A stretch of 51,177 nucleotides of DNA, taken from Phycisphaerales bacterium (GTDB taxonomy: Bacteria > Planctomycetota > Phycisphaerae > UBA1845). Position numbers and translations under genes: made by a program. Within the stretch, counting starts at the first letter, position 1. Every line of letters starts with the position of its first letter. The DNA lies in NCBI GenBank assembly GCA_013140575.1, contig JABFSN010000035.1:1-51177 (forward strand). Direction: 5' to 3'. Shown in pieces: positions 31,340 through 40,770 of the stretch. A model generated the notes under the pieces. It had not been told where the DNA came from. It searched no databases and saw only the letters and a list, made by a program, of their open reading frames with translations.

Positions 31340-33973
31340 ATGTCAATGCGAATGCGGTTCCTGATGGAGACGTTGTGTATCGCGGTGCTTGTGTTCTTGG
31401 GCGCAGCCGGCCGGAGCGCTCTGGCGCAGTGCAATCCGCCGGCGGCAGGCACGAAGTGTTGGACTGGGGAAGGGTTTACCGATGATTGGTCAATCGCAGC
31501 CAACTGGAATCCGTTTGGCAAGCCCGAGATCGGCGAGCCCGTTTTCCACCTGATCGGAGGGCCGATCAATCTGGACATTGGTACAGCCCAAAACCCCGTG
31601 CAGATCGCCGATTTCCGTTTCGGGCCGACGCCGGGGAGCATGACTATCGAACCAGGAAAGGTCATGATCATCGACGAGGCGTTCGCGCCCAACGTGTTTG
31701 AGCCCGCCGGAACCTACAATCTGACCGTTCAGGACGGTGCTTTGTTGCGGGTTGGGACGCGGATGGAGAACGTCGACGTGGTCGTCGAATCGGGAACGTC
31801 GGAGCTAACACGTTTGGATCTGTCGCTCGCCACATTCGCGAATGGAAGCTGCGAATTGCAACCACAGACGCGCCTGTTCGCACGGGCGATCGATCTTCAG
31901 CCGGGCGCGGCCGGGAACCCGATCTGGAACGTGCAAGGCGGACTTCAGCCGGACGCCCTCACCGGTTACGGAGAAATCCGCGTCGCGTCGCCTCCCAACG
32001 GCTTCGCATACATGCAGATCGGATTTGACTGCGAAGCCTCCAAACTGGACTTGAAGGGCACAGAGGTCGACACCGGCTTTGAGGCAACCGACAACGTCTT
32101 GCGCATCCGCGAGCAACTGCGAATCGAGGATTCATATCTGATTCATTCGTACGGGCGGTTCGTGGCCGAGCCGGGATCATCAATTGAGCTCCTCGGATCG
32201 GCTCTTCTGGTGGCGCCCGCGTATGGCGGCGTCGGTCAGCCTACCTATGTGGACAATATCGCTTATGGACTGCCTTCCTCGTCGGGGAACGCGTTCTGGA
32301 ACGGCGTCGGGCTGGTGTTCACGGAGGCTTCCTCGACACTCCGTGGCATCGAGTCTTCAGGAAACCAACTGGAACTGTTTGTCCTCAACGGCGACCTTGA
32401 GATTCACTCGCGGATTCACGAGGAGGCGTCGCAATGGGACGCCGATGGAGTGTCCTTGACGCTTCACAACTTCGGAACGCATGCGCCTACGGAGAAGATC
32501 GAGGCCACTTCACCGGACTTCGGCGGCATCTGGTTTTTGGATTCGCCTTGCATCAAGCATTGGGGCGAGGTGGAATTCCTTGCCGGCGACCTGATTCAGA
32601 TCGTGGACGAATGGGAGAACTCACGATCCAGTGTCAGCGCCGACACCGGGCTCCCCGAAGCAATTTACGTCGGGCACGTTGTCGTCCAGAACGGCGCGGA
32701 TGTCGGGCTAAACGACCTCCAGCTTTACTATGATACGAAAACTGGTGACCCTTGTCCAGGCCCGAGTCCGGCCGACCCCAGTGACTGTTTTACGCACGCG
32801 ACGATTACCACCTACGGCGACTACGACGGCGACGAGGTTGCGGACGACGCGGGCGACGCGGCGCGGTTTCTGGCGGCGTATCCGTGCATGGACGCCAATG
32901 AAGAGTACGATGCCCTGGCGGACTGGGACTGCGACGGGGTCATCAGTTACGTCGAGCATCAGAAGTTTCTCTCTAATTGGCCGGGAGCGACCGGACTGGG
33001 CGACGAGTGCACCGATCACGGCCCGTGTCTGGACCGCGACGTCTGTCTCTTCGGGTGCTGTCTGGAGGGCGGCAATGTGTGCAGCTTCCAGTCCGCGGCC
33101 TACGGCGACGTGCTCGGAACCCAGGACGTCTGCGGGCGGCAGGGCGAATGGATGTGCGGGCCGGACGGCGTCGTCGATGTATTCGATATCCTCGCCGTCT
33201 TGAATGCGTTCGGCGGGGCATTTCCGGAGGACTGTGCCGTCCACAACTTCGACCTCGCGCCGTGCAACACGGACGGCGTGATCGACATTTTTGACGTCCT
33301 GGCCGTTCTGGACGCTTTTTCGGGCATCGACGCCTGCTGCGGCGGCGGGGCCAAGGTTTTCCTGGCGGCGAGTGACGCCAATGGTTCGCCGGAAGTCGAA
33401 CTCGTAGAGGCCGCCGCCGGGAACGGGGCCACGCGGGTCTCGGTGACCACGGGCGTCAAGTCGGCCAAGGCCAAAGCCGAATCCGGCGTGTTCATTCCGC
33501 CATCCGTTCACGGGGCCAAGGTCGTGGCGTCGGAGACGCAATTGACACTCGTGCCGCAAGACAACTCCATCGACGCGGGCGATACGGTGACCGTCGATGT
33601 CTTTGCGGATGACGTGAAAGACCTGCGCGGCTATCAACTGCGTCTGACCGGCACGGACGCCGGTTTCGCTACCAGCGCCACGATCGTGGACGTCTATGTG
33701 GACACGGAACGCGACGACTACGTCTTCTTTGGCGCCGACGCCCGGCACGCCGAAGACATGGAGAATCACCGCATGGTCGTCGCCCTGATGAAAGGCGGCG
33801 TGACGCAGACCGGCCGGGTCTATTTCGGCACGTTCGTCTTCAAGGCCGACGAATCCGCCGAAGGCGCAATCCGCACCGCCATTTATCCCGTTGACGGCAT
33901 GATTCTCGTCGATCCGACCGGCGCCGTTCTGGACGTGGCAGCGCCGTCCGGAGCCGACGTGATTGTGGAGTAA
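31340..33973 (+). CDS. Large secreted protein with dockerin-like and cohesin-like regions
   Basis: An 877-residue protein starting with a signal peptide (about 1-29, ending SALAQC). A beta-rich region (about 30-480) begins with a WSIAANWNP phrase seen in secreted beta-helix proteins. Then come DYDGDEVADDAGD and DWDCDGVISYVEH (about 490-540), a Cys-rich linker, and paired loops DGVVDVFDILAVL (near 607) and DGVIDIFDVLAVL (near 643), all dockerin/EF-hand-like. The C-terminal domain (about 725-877) has the opening DAGDTVTVDVFADDVKDLRGYQLRL and end of a cohesin/carbohydrate-binding-like sandwich. Start 31340 follows AGGAG. The function is unknown; it may assemble on the cell surface with similar proteins. 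Confidence 0.75.
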   Translation: MSMRMRFLMETLCIAVLVFLGAAGRSALAQCNPPAAGTKCWTGEGFTDDWSIAANWNPFGKPEIGEPVFHLIGGPINLDIGTAQNPVQIADFRFGPTPGSMTIEPGKVMIIDEAFAPNVFEPAGTYNLTVQDGALLRVGTRMENVDVVVESGTSELTRLDLSLATFANGSCELQPQTRLFARAIDLQPGAAGNPIWNVQGGLQPDALTGYGEIRVASPPNGFAYMQIGFDCEASKLDLKGTEVDTGFEATDNVLRIREQLRIEDSYLIHSYGRFVAEPGSSIELLGSALLVAPAYGGVGQPTYVDNIAYGLPSSSGNAFWNGVGLVFTEASSTLRGIESSGNQLELFVLNGDLEIHSRIHEEASQWDADGVSLTLHNFGTHAPTEKIEATSPDFGGIWFLDSPCIKHWGEVEFLAGDLIQIVDEWENSRSSVSADTGLPEAIYVGHVVVQNGADVGLNDLQLYYDTKTGDPCPGPSPADPSDCFTHATITTYGDYDGDEVADDAGDAARFLAAYPCMDANEEYDALADWDCDGVISYVEHQKFLSNWPGATGLGDECTDHGPCLDRDVCLFGCCLEGGNVCSFQSAAYGDVLGTQDVCGRQGEWMCGPDGVVDVFDILAVLNAFGGAFPEDCAVHNFDLAPCNTDGVIDIFDVLAVLDAFSGIDACCGGGAKVFLAASDANGSPEVELVEAAAGNGATRVSVTTGVKSAKAKAESGVFIPPSVHGAKVVASETQLTLVPQDNSIDAGDTVTVDVFADDVKDLRGYQLRLTGTDAGFATSATIVDVYVDTERDDYVFFGADARHAEDMENHRMVVALMKGGVTQTGRVYFGTFVFKADESAEGAIRTAIYPVDGMILVDPTGAVLDVAAPSGADVIVE

Positions 33974-33997
33974 GAACGTGTGTCCGAAGGGCGAGGT

Positions 33998-34102
33998 TCT
34001 TCCGAGCCGCGACCATGAGGACGACCAAGGCAGGAGTCCGAATGGAACGGTTTTCCCCCGAAAACCAAAGACCGCTTGCTCACGCGCGCGGCTCGGAAAG
34101 AA
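33998..34102. repeat. Structured inverted-repeat element
   Basis: Arms TTCTTCCGAGCCGCG (33998-34012) and CGCGGCTCGGAAAGAA (34087-34102) are inverted copies with one extra base. They enclose about 75 bp that contains a second perfect hairpin, GGTTTTC/GAAAACC with loop CCCC (34049-34066). It lies just after the 877-residue secreted protein gene. The plan suggests a small REPIN/MITE-like element or an untranslated structured RNA; no T-run follows the arms. Confidence 0.65.
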
Positions 34103-34589
34103 GGCGCCCTTATTAAGGAGCCGCGCAGTAACAATCTAAACGAGAAGTATTCGGATTCGCCATTACGAACAGGGGTTTCTGCTGTTTTCTTCCGCGACTC
34201 GTTCATGTTATTGTTGCGCGATTCCTAAACACCTTGTCAGGGGCCGCAGCAGCCCGGATTGCCGGCGAAGTTGCGATATGCTCACTCATTCGGCGTACTC
34301 CTCTGCCCTCGTGGGCCGTTTCGGCGCCAAAAAGTCACACCCAGGGTACGCCGCCTTCTTCAAAACGCCATCCCCAACTTTCGATCCTATCTCGGTGGGC
34401 TCGCGCCCACGGCTCTGATATCGGGGCTCGCACGCTGATCCCCTACGGGACTGAAATCCGTGGCTATGATCGTGCGTCCTACGGGCGAAGAGGAAGCGGG
34501 TGAAACCCGCGCTACCGGCGCGGGGGGTGAAATGCGGTCGATGACGCGAACGAAGTTTGGCCGCGTGGGGTTGATGATGCGGCCGAGCG
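34103..34589. other. Gene-free region with short hairpin remnants
   Basis: I see no convincing gene. Short hairpins include GTGGGC/GCCCAC with loop TCGC (34395-34410) and GCGGG/CCCGC with loop TGAAA (34496-34510). CCCCTACGGGA near 34440 and GTCCTACGGGC near 34477 look like decayed copies of one repeat. Translated frames here are repeat-derived. Confidence 0.55.
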
Positions 34590-35051
34590 TCAGGTTTCGC
34601 CGGGTTTGTCGGTCCAGGAATGGGCGGCGGTGGTGTAGTGGAGGAGTTCGGCGGGTTGGAAGTAGAGGGCGATTTCGGTTTCGGCCGACGCGGGCGAGTC
34701 GCTTCCGTGGATGAGATTGAAGGTTTTGCTGACGCCGAAATCGCCGCGGATGGTGCCGGGTTCGGCCTCGTAGCCGAAGGTCTTGCCCATCATCTTGCGG
34801 GCGGTGTCGATGGCCCGGGCGCCGGCGAGCACCATCAACACGACCGGACCGGCGGTGATGTAGTCGATGAGGCCGGGGTAGAAGGGCTTGCCTTTATGGG
34901 GGGCGTAATGCCGCTCGGCGAGCGGTCGGCTGATGTGCATCAGCTTCATGCCCGCGAGGGTCAGGCCCTTGTCCTCGAATCGCTGAACAATCCGGCCGAT
35001 TAGGCGGCGTTGGACGCAATCGGGTTTCAGAATGATAAGTGTTTTTTCCAT
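34590..35051 (-). CDS. ndk: Nucleoside-diphosphate kinase
   Basis: It transfers phosphate between NTPs and NDPs through a phospho-histidine. The 153-residue protein has the start TLIILKPD with K9, the FEDKGL and KPFYPGLIDYI regions, and the active-site motif NLIHGSDSP with H115. The C-terminus is extended slightly past the usual 140-150 residues. AAGGAA lies before ATG 35051. It is isolated on the minus strand between two repeat-rich gaps. Confidence 0.97.
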   Translation of the reverse strand: MEKTLIILKPDCVQRRLIGRIVQRFEDKGLTLAGMKLMHISRPLAERHYAPHKGKPFYPGLIDYITAGPVVLMVLAGARAIDTARKMMGKTFGYEAEPGTIRGDFGVSKTFNLIHGSDSPASAETEIALYFQPAELLHYTTAAHSWTDKPGET

Positions 35052-35408
35052 TTAGTGGTTCCTTGTGTATCGCGCGTCGCAGCCGCGGCGGAGCACGTTT
35101 TCGTCGACGATTGAATCCCAGCGCCGCGCTCTGATTCAGCCGTCCTTTCGGGACTCCCGGAATCAAAGACGGGCCAACATCCCAGCACTGAAGTGCCGGG
35201 CTACACTCATGGCGTCCCTGCGGGGCGCGAAACACCACACCCCCGGATGGGGTGGAGCACCCGATATCGCCGAGCTCCACGAGTGACGATTGGTACACGA
35301 AACCCCGGCGGTAGACAACCCGGTTCATCACTTGCTTGGCCCTCAAACGACCCTCGCTGACCCCCGGGCTGTTCTCATCGTTGATCCCGGTTCCGCCGAT
35401 AATCCACG
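35052..35408. other. Repeat-rich gap between ndk and the 915-residue protein gene
   Basis: The gap holds GTCC/GGAC with loop TTTCG (35142-35154), GCACT/AGTGC with loop GA (35185-35196) and GTCCCTGCGGGGC near 35213. These match the decayed hairpin types on the other side of ndk. Open frames across it are short and repeat-derived; I see no real gene. Confidence 0.55.
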
Positions 35409-38156
35409 GTGATGTGCGCGCCGACGCCGACGAACCGACCCCAGCGCCAACGCCAAGCCCGGCGCCAAGCCCATACTCAACCCCAGCGCCAAACCCACAC
35501 CCAGGCCCGTCGCCGACCTTTCGGCAGGCGGCGGTGGACGACGCTGTGGACGGCGGCGGCGGTGTGTTCGGTCGCGTGGGCGGATGGCGGCGGCGCCGAT
35601 CGGCAGGTGCACCATTTCGATTTCGATGAACGGGCCGCGGGGAACCTCGAGCCTGTGCCCATGTTCTGGGCGCCGATGGCCGGCGCGGCGTTTCCGCGGT
35701 TCGCGGTGGGTGGATTCGATGAAACCGTGGGTCATGACGCGCCGCCGTCGTTTCGTCTGGATTCCGAAGGGCGGAATGTGGCGTATCGATATCGCGGAGA
35801 CGCCACGGCCACGCAACTGAACTGCGACTACCTGGTGGTGGGGTGGATCCGGACCGCGCAACTCGACGACGGACGGGCCGTTCTGAGCGCGTACCATCTT
35901 GACCGCGATCAACGGCCTATCACGGAAACGCAACGATTCAGCGCTCCGGTCGGTGAATCGCGGGACGGGGCGTGGCAGGAAATTCGCGTCGCCCTGCCCG
36001 GGGGACCACCCCGCGCCCGGGCGATCGGTCTGACCCTCTGGATCGTGCAGGAGGACGTCTGGCGTCCCGGTCCGCGTCCCAAGCGCTACATCGCCATGCA
36101 CAACATCCACGGCCGCGCGTGGTTCGACGATATCCGGATTTATCGCCTGCCGCGCGTGACGCTGGCGACCGACGCGCCGGGAAATGCGTTTCCCGCCGAT
36201 CGGCCGGTGGTCCTGAACGTGACGGTCAGTGACGCCGACACGCGCGGGATCGGGGTGCGCTTGCAGGTGGCCGACGCCGACGGACGGGTCGTCTTCGGCG
36301 ACGATCTGACCATTCAGCCGGGGGAGTCGCCCGCGCCCATTCCCATTCGCCTGCCCGACATAGACGATGGGCTGTATCGTGCGACGCTGCACGTGTCGGC
36401 GGCCGGGGAAACGCTGGCGGAACGGACGCTCGACTTCGCCCGCGTTTCGTCGGCGGACCCGAATGACGACGACGGCGTTCGTGCGCTGGGCATCGTATTG
36501 GAATCCGGCGGTCGCAGTCCGGCGGACACGGAACTGCGGCTGCTGCGGGTTCTGCGCGCCGGCGCGGTCCGTATTCCGGTTTGGTCGGGGCGGGGCGACG
36601 TGCCCGACCTGATCGACTATTCGCGGGAGACGGATCAGCTCCTGCATGAACTGCTAAGGGCCCGTGTGGTGGTCGAGGGCGTCTTCGCGGGCCCGCCGGC
36701 CGAGCTGACCCGCGCCGCCGGCGCCTACCCGCAGTCTCTGATGAGCGTGCTGGACGCCGAAAAGGCGGCCTGGCAGCCGCATCTGACCCGCGTGGTCGCC
36801 CCCTACGCCAGCGTCTTTCGTTCGTGGCAAATCGGCGCCGACGGTGATTCGGCCGTGGTGGGGGATGCGCGATTGCCCCGTGTCGTTCAGGCGCTGCGTC
36901 AGGAAATGGAATCGCTGACCACGGCGCCGCAGATCACCGTTCCGGGATCGATTCAATGGGCGCCGGACGGCGAGGGAACGGGCGCCGACGGTGTGTGTCT
37001 CGAGGTTGACGCGGCCGTGCTGCCGGAGTTCATCAAGGAGCACCTCGACGCGTATCGCGAACGAAAGGTGCCGGTCTCGTCGGCGTTCATTCCGCTGCCG
37101 CGGGATGGGCGCATGGACCGCGGCGGTCTGCTGCGGGACTGGTTCAAGCGGCTGGTGTTCACCCGGCACGCGGGAATTGAAACCCTGTTTGTTTCCCAGC
37201 CGTGGAACGTGCGGACGGCGGGTGACGCGGTCACCACCGAGCCGACCGAGGAATTCGTGCTGCTGCACACGTTCGTGGAGCTGGTCGGGTCGGCCGACCC
37301 GGGCGACCGCGTCTATTTGGCCCCCGGGGTGACGGCGCTGGCGTTCGACGAGGGGGAGCGCAGCGTGCTGGTGATGTGGGACGATCACGCTGGTCCCGAC
37401 GGCACGGAATACATTCTGCAATTGGGCGGGGCGTCGCGGCAGGTGGATATGTGGGGGCGATCGACGCCGATCGAGCTCACCGACGACGGTCGCCATCGCA
37501 TCCGTCTGTCGCACTCGCCGACCATCGTAGACAACGTCGAGCGCTGGCTGCTCGCCCTGCGTACGACGATGAACCTCAACCCCCGGTTTTTGGCCATGGG
37601 CTTCGAACGGCACGAGGTGGAATTCACCATCACGAATCCGCACGAGTCGGCGGTCAGCGGCGAGCTGCGATTCGACCCGCCGCCCGGCTGGCAGATTAGG
37701 CCGTCGCGGTTGTCGTTGACCCTCGCGCCCGGACAGACGCTCGTCGCACCGCTAAACGTCTCTTTCGGCCGCGACGAAACCGCGGGTCCGCGGGGGATCG
37801 ACGTATCGATGAAACTAATGGCCGACCGCACGTATGAACTGACCGTGCCCCTGGAGGTGACGATCGGCGAGACGGACCTCGACGCGTGGGGGCTGGCGTT
37901 TTTCGTGGGCGATCGGCTGATCGTACGCCACGGGGTGACCAACCGATCGAACGAGACCCTTAACCTGCGCAGCGTCGCGATCGTACCCGGCCGGTCGCGG
38001 CAGTACCGGCTGATCGACGAATTCAAGGCGGGTCAGACCATCACCGTCGAATACCACGTCAAGAACGGCGAATCGCTCCGCGGGCGGTCCATCCGTCTGA
38101 ACCTTCGGGAAATCAAGGGCCCGCGTCTCCACAATCTCGACGTCCCCGTCGAATGA
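35409..38156 (+). CDS. Large exported beta-rich protein of unknown function
   Basis: A 915-residue protein. After a long basic Q/R-rich start (1-47) comes a signal-like segment (RRRWTTLWTAAAVCSVAWADG, about 40-60; shown as its ends only RRRWTT...VAWADG). The next about 180 residues look like a jelly-roll carbohydrate-binding domain, the middle (about 350-600) resembles a TIM-barrel-like domain without visible catalytic motif, and about 735-830 resembles a NEW3-type domain (NPHESAVSGEL, PPGWQIRPS, LAPGQTL). The start is uncertain: GTG 35409 and ATG 35412 are adjacent, and the N-terminal DNA is a C-rich repeat that in another frame encodes Pro-Thr-Ala repeats. Secreted glycan-related function is inference. 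Confidence 0.7.
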   Translation: MMCAPTPTNRPQRQRQARRQAHTQPQRQTHTQARRRPFGRRRWTTLWTAAAVCSVAWADGGGADRQVHHFDFDERAAGNLEPVPMFWAPMAGAAFPRFAVGGFDETVGHDAPPSFRLDSEGRNVAYRYRGDATATQLNCDYLVVGWIRTAQLDDGRAVLSAYHLDRDQRPITETQRFSAPVGESRDGAWQEIRVALPGGPPRARAIGLTLWIVQEDVWRPGPRPKRYIAMHNIHGRAWFDDIRIYRLPRVTLATDAPGNAFPADRPVVLNVTVSDADTRGIGVRLQVADADGRVVFGDDLTIQPGESPAPIPIRLPDIDDGLYRATLHVSAAGETLAERTLDFARVSSADPNDDDGVRALGIVLESGGRSPADTELRLLRVLRAGAVRIPVWSGRGDVPDLIDYSRETDQLLHELLRARVVVEGVFAGPPAELTRAAGAYPQSLMSVLDAEKAAWQPHLTRVVAPYASVFRSWQIGADGDSAVVGDARLPRVVQALRQEMESLTTAPQITVPGSIQWAPDGEGTGADGVCLEVDAAVLPEFIKEHLDAYRERKVPVSSAFIPLPRDGRMDRGGLLRDWFKRLVFTRHAGIETLFVSQPWNVRTAGDAVTTEPTEEFVLLHTFVELVGSADPGDRVYLAPGVTALAFDEGERSVLVMWDDHAGPDGTEYILQLGGASRQVDMWGRSTPIELTDDGRHRIRLSHSPTIVDNVERWLLALRTTMNLNPRFLAMGFERHEVEFTITNPHESAVSGELRFDPPPGWQIRPSRLSLTLAPGQTLVAPLNVSFGRDETAGPRGIDVSMKLMADRTYELTVPLEVTIGETDLDAWGLAFFVGDRLIVRHGVTNRSNETLNLRSVAIVPGRSRQYRLIDEFKAGQTITVEYHVKNGESLRGRSIRLNLREIKGPRLHNLDVPVE

Positions 38157-38210
38157 TTCTGCTCCCCCGGCCGGCCGATTGACCTTTGCTTCGCGCGGGA
38201 GCGATTGGGG

Positions 38211-38268
38211 GTCAACGCGTCGACGCTCGACGCGTTGACGGAGGGGTGTTCTGTCACCGCGTTGACAG
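38211..38268 (+). promoter_or_regulatory. Strong inverted repeat with repeated half-site GTCAACGCG
   Basis: GTCAACGCGTCGA (38211-38223) and TCGACGCGTTGAC (38227-38239) are perfect 13-base arms around CGC. A third half-site CGCGTTGAC follows at 38258-38266, within CTGTCA/TGACAG arms (38251-38268). It lies in the 381 bp gap before the permease gene and after the 915-residue gene. No T-run follows, so an operator is a little more likely than a terminator. The rest of this gap shows nothing clear. Confidence 0.5.
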
Positions 38269-38537
38269 GTTGTCCGAGACGTCGTAACGTGCCGCGGCAT
38301 TCTGGCCGGAGGCGCCGCGATCGTGATTGGCTTCCTCGGGAACCACGCAATGATCCACCTGATTCGTCCGTACATGCGCATGCCCGCGTTCGGACACGTC
38401 GCACCGCGGGCTCTCGAAACGCTTCACCGCCGATTGCTCATTTAGAGCATTCCCCATGCTCTCCGGTCGGGTCCATCGAGACGCCGTGTTGGTCCTGGAT
38501 GTTTTCGAGTTCACCCCGTTTCAGAAAGGTTTCATTC

Positions 38538-40046
38538 GTGGGCCGATCCTTGTTCGCTCGCAAACCGCTGTCGTTGCTGCTCGAGGAGTTGCACGGCGAA
38601 GACAGACTTCGCCGCGTTCTCGGCCCGGTTCAACTGACCGCCCTGGGCGTCGGCTGCATCATCGGAACGGGCATTTTCGTGCTGACCGGCCGGGCCGCCC
38701 ACGACACCACGGGTCCCGCGTTGATGCTGTCGTTCGTCGTGGCCGGAACGGCGTGCATCTTCGCGGCGCTGTGCTACGCGGAATTCGCGTCGATGGTGCC
38801 GGTGGCGGGGTCGGCGTACACGTATGCCTATGCCACGCTGGGGGAATTGTTCGCGTGGATCATCGGGTGGGACCTGATCCTTGAATACTCGGTTTCGGCG
38901 GCGACCGTCGCCCATGGCTGGTCGCACTATTTCCAGGACTTCATCGGGATCTTCGGAATCAAAATACCGCACGTACTATCCAACGCTCCGTTCGACTACG
39001 ACCCGGCGCTCGGGCATCTGGTCGCAACGGGGATGTGGTTCGACCTGCCCGCCGTGGTGATCACCGCGATCGTCACGTGGATACTGGTCATCGGCATTCG
39101 GGAGAGCGCCAGTTTCAACGCCGTCATGGTGATCATCAAGCTCGCGATTGTCTTCTTCGTGATCGCGGTGGGCGCGTTCTACGTCGATCCCAAGAACTGG
39201 CAGCCGTTTGCCCCTTACGGGTTCACCGGGATCAGCTTTTTCGGCCACACGCTTTTCGGTCAGGCAGGCAAGGGCGGCGAGCCGTTGGGGATGCTCGCGG
39301 GGGCGGGGATCATCTTCTTCGCCTACATCGGATTTGACTCGGTCTCGACGCACGCGGAGGAGGCCCGCAAGCCGCAGCGCGACGTGCCCATCGGCATCAT
39401 CGTCTCGCTGGTGCTGTGCACGGTGCTGTACATCGCGGTGGCGGCGATTCTGACGGGCATGGTGCGTTACGACAAGATCAACATCGACGCGCCGGTCTCG
39501 GACGCGTTTCGCCAAATCGGTTTGCCGTGGGCGCAGTTCCTGGTTTCGCTGGGCGCGGTGGCCGGCATCACGTCGGTGCTGTTGGTGCTGATGTTGAGCC
39601 AGCCGCGGGTGTTGTTGGCCATGGCCCGCGACGGTCTGGTGCCGTCGAGTTTCTTCGGGGCGGTGCACGATCGATTCCGCACTCCGTGGAAATCCACCAT
39701 CCTGACCGGGGTTTTCGTGGCGATCCTGTCGGGTCTGTTGCCGCTGCGCATACTGGCCGACCTGACCAACATCGGCACGCTGCTGGCGTTCGTGATGGTC
39801 TGCGCCGCGGTCATGATCATGCGCCGCACACATCCCGAGGCCGAACGGCCGTTCCGGTGTCCGGCGGGGTCGGTGATACCGATTTTCGGCATCCTGACAT
39901 GTTTGATGTTGATGTTCGCGCTGCCCGCGGAAAACTGGTGGCGGCTGGGCATCTGGTTGGCGGTGGGCTTCGTGTTGTATTTCAGTTACGGGCGGTATCA
40001 TAGCGTGCTGGCCAAGATGGACCTGCGCGGAAATCGATCGAAATGA
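38538..40046 (+). CDS. APC-family amino acid permease (CAT type)
   Basis: A 502-residue transporter with 12-14 predicted membrane helices. Family signatures are LGPVQLTALGVGCIIGTGIFV in helix one (core GCIIGTGIFV), ALCYAEFASMVPVAGSAYTYAY, and the helix-six region AGIIFFAYIGFDSVSTHAEEARKPQRD. These fit the cationic-amino-acid (CAT/YfnA-like) branch; the substrate is not settled. I chose GTG 38538, eight bases after AAAGG, because the protein then starts GRSLFARKPLSLLLEELHGE like its relatives; ATG 38499 is an alternative. Its stop overlaps the dedA start (ATGA). Confidence 0.93.
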   Translation: MGRSLFARKPLSLLLEELHGEDRLRRVLGPVQLTALGVGCIIGTGIFVLTGRAAHDTTGPALMLSFVVAGTACIFAALCYAEFASMVPVAGSAYTYAYATLGELFAWIIGWDLILEYSVSAATVAHGWSHYFQDFIGIFGIKIPHVLSNAPFDYDPALGHLVATGMWFDLPAVVITAIVTWILVIGIRESASFNAVMVIIKLAIVFFVIAVGAFYVDPKNWQPFAPYGFTGISFFGHTLFGQAGKGGEPLGMLAGAGIIFFAYIGFDSVSTHAEEARKPQRDVPIGIIVSLVLCTVLYIAVAAILTGMVRYDKINIDAPVSDAFRQIGLPWAQFLVSLGAVAGITSVLLVLMLSQPRVLLAMARDGLVPSSFFGAVHDRFRTPWKSTILTGVFVAILSGLLPLRILADLTNIGTLLAFVMVCAAVMIMRRTHPEAERPFRCPAGSVIPIFGILTCLMLMFALPAENWWRLGIWLAVGFVLYFSYGRYHSVLAKMDLRGNRSK

Positions 40047-40723
40047 CGTTGTTCGCCGACCTTCTTGACCTGTTCCTGCACCTTGATCGCCATTTGGCGT
40101 CGGCGATCGAGGCCTATGGGACGTGGACCTATGCTCTGCTGGTGGGCATCATCTTCGCGGAGACGGGCCTGGTCTTTCTGCCGTTTCTCCCGGGGGATTC
40201 GCTGTTGTTCGCCGCGGGGACGTTCGCGCGACGCGGCTCGTTGAACCTTGTTCCGCTGCTGACGCTGCTGTCCGCGGCCGCGATTCTCGGCGACACGGTG
40301 AACTACTGGGTGGGTAAATACCTGGGACAGGGCATGCTCCGCCGCAAGTCGCGCTGGATCAAGGAAGCGCACGTTCGGCGAACGCACGAATTCTTCGAGA
40401 AATACGGCGGCAAGACCATCGTCATGGCCCGCTTCGTCCCCATCGTACGAACCATGGCCCCCTTCGTCGCGGGCGTCGGGGCCATGACCTACCGGTCTTT
40501 CGTGTTTTACAACATCTTCGGGGGGATCCTGTGGGTGGGCGCCTGCGTTTTGGCCGGCTACTGGTTCGGCGGATTGCCCGTGGTGCGGGATAATTTCACG
40601 CTGGTGGTGCTGGCCATTGTGGTTATTTCGGTTCTCCCGGCCGTGATTGAGTTCTGGCGGGTCCGCCGCGAAATGAAGAAACGCCCGGTCGCCGTGACCG
40701 ATGGAAACGCTGCTCACCCATGA
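40043..40723 (+). CDS. DedA-family membrane protein
   Basis: A 226-residue DedA/SNARE-associated (VTT) membrane protein, a family of lipid scramblases or flippases that supports envelope homeostasis. Motifs are FAETGLVFLPFLPGDSLLF near 34-52, GDTVNYWVGKYLG near 88, and FFEKYGGKTIVMARFVPIVRTMAPFVAGVG (core ARFVPIVRT...G) near 120-146. It begins inside the permease stop codon, so the two are co-translated. The RAYT element inserts just after it. Confidence 0.92.
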   Translation: MTLFADLLDLFLHLDRHLASAIEAYGTWTYALLVGIIFAETGLVFLPFLPGDSLLFAAGTFARRGSLNLVPLLTLLSAAAILGDTVNYWVGKYLGQGMLRRKSRWIKEAHVRRTHEFFEKYGGKTIVMARFVPIVRTMAPFVAGVGAMTYRSFVFYNIFGGILWVGACVLAGYWFGGLPVVRDNFTLVVLAIVVISVLPAVIEFWRVRREMKKRPVAVTDGNAAHP

Positions 40724-40770
40724 CCAGTCGCGGCAGCAATCCCAACCCGACGAACGCCGCCGCAGGTGCT

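Noticed and set aside
33883-34206. 107-codon minus-strand frame at the end of the 877-residue gene
   Set aside because: It spans the inverted-repeat element and the sense gene's 3' end; it is a repeat-derived frame.
34234-34503. 89-codon frame between the secreted-protein genes and ndk
   Set aside because: It translates the hairpin repeats and has no ribosome site or protein-like pattern.
35343-36647. 434-codon minus-strand frame over the 915-residue gene
   Set aside because: The composition is Arg/Pro/His-rich and patternless, while the plus-strand frame shows a signal segment and domain-like stretches.
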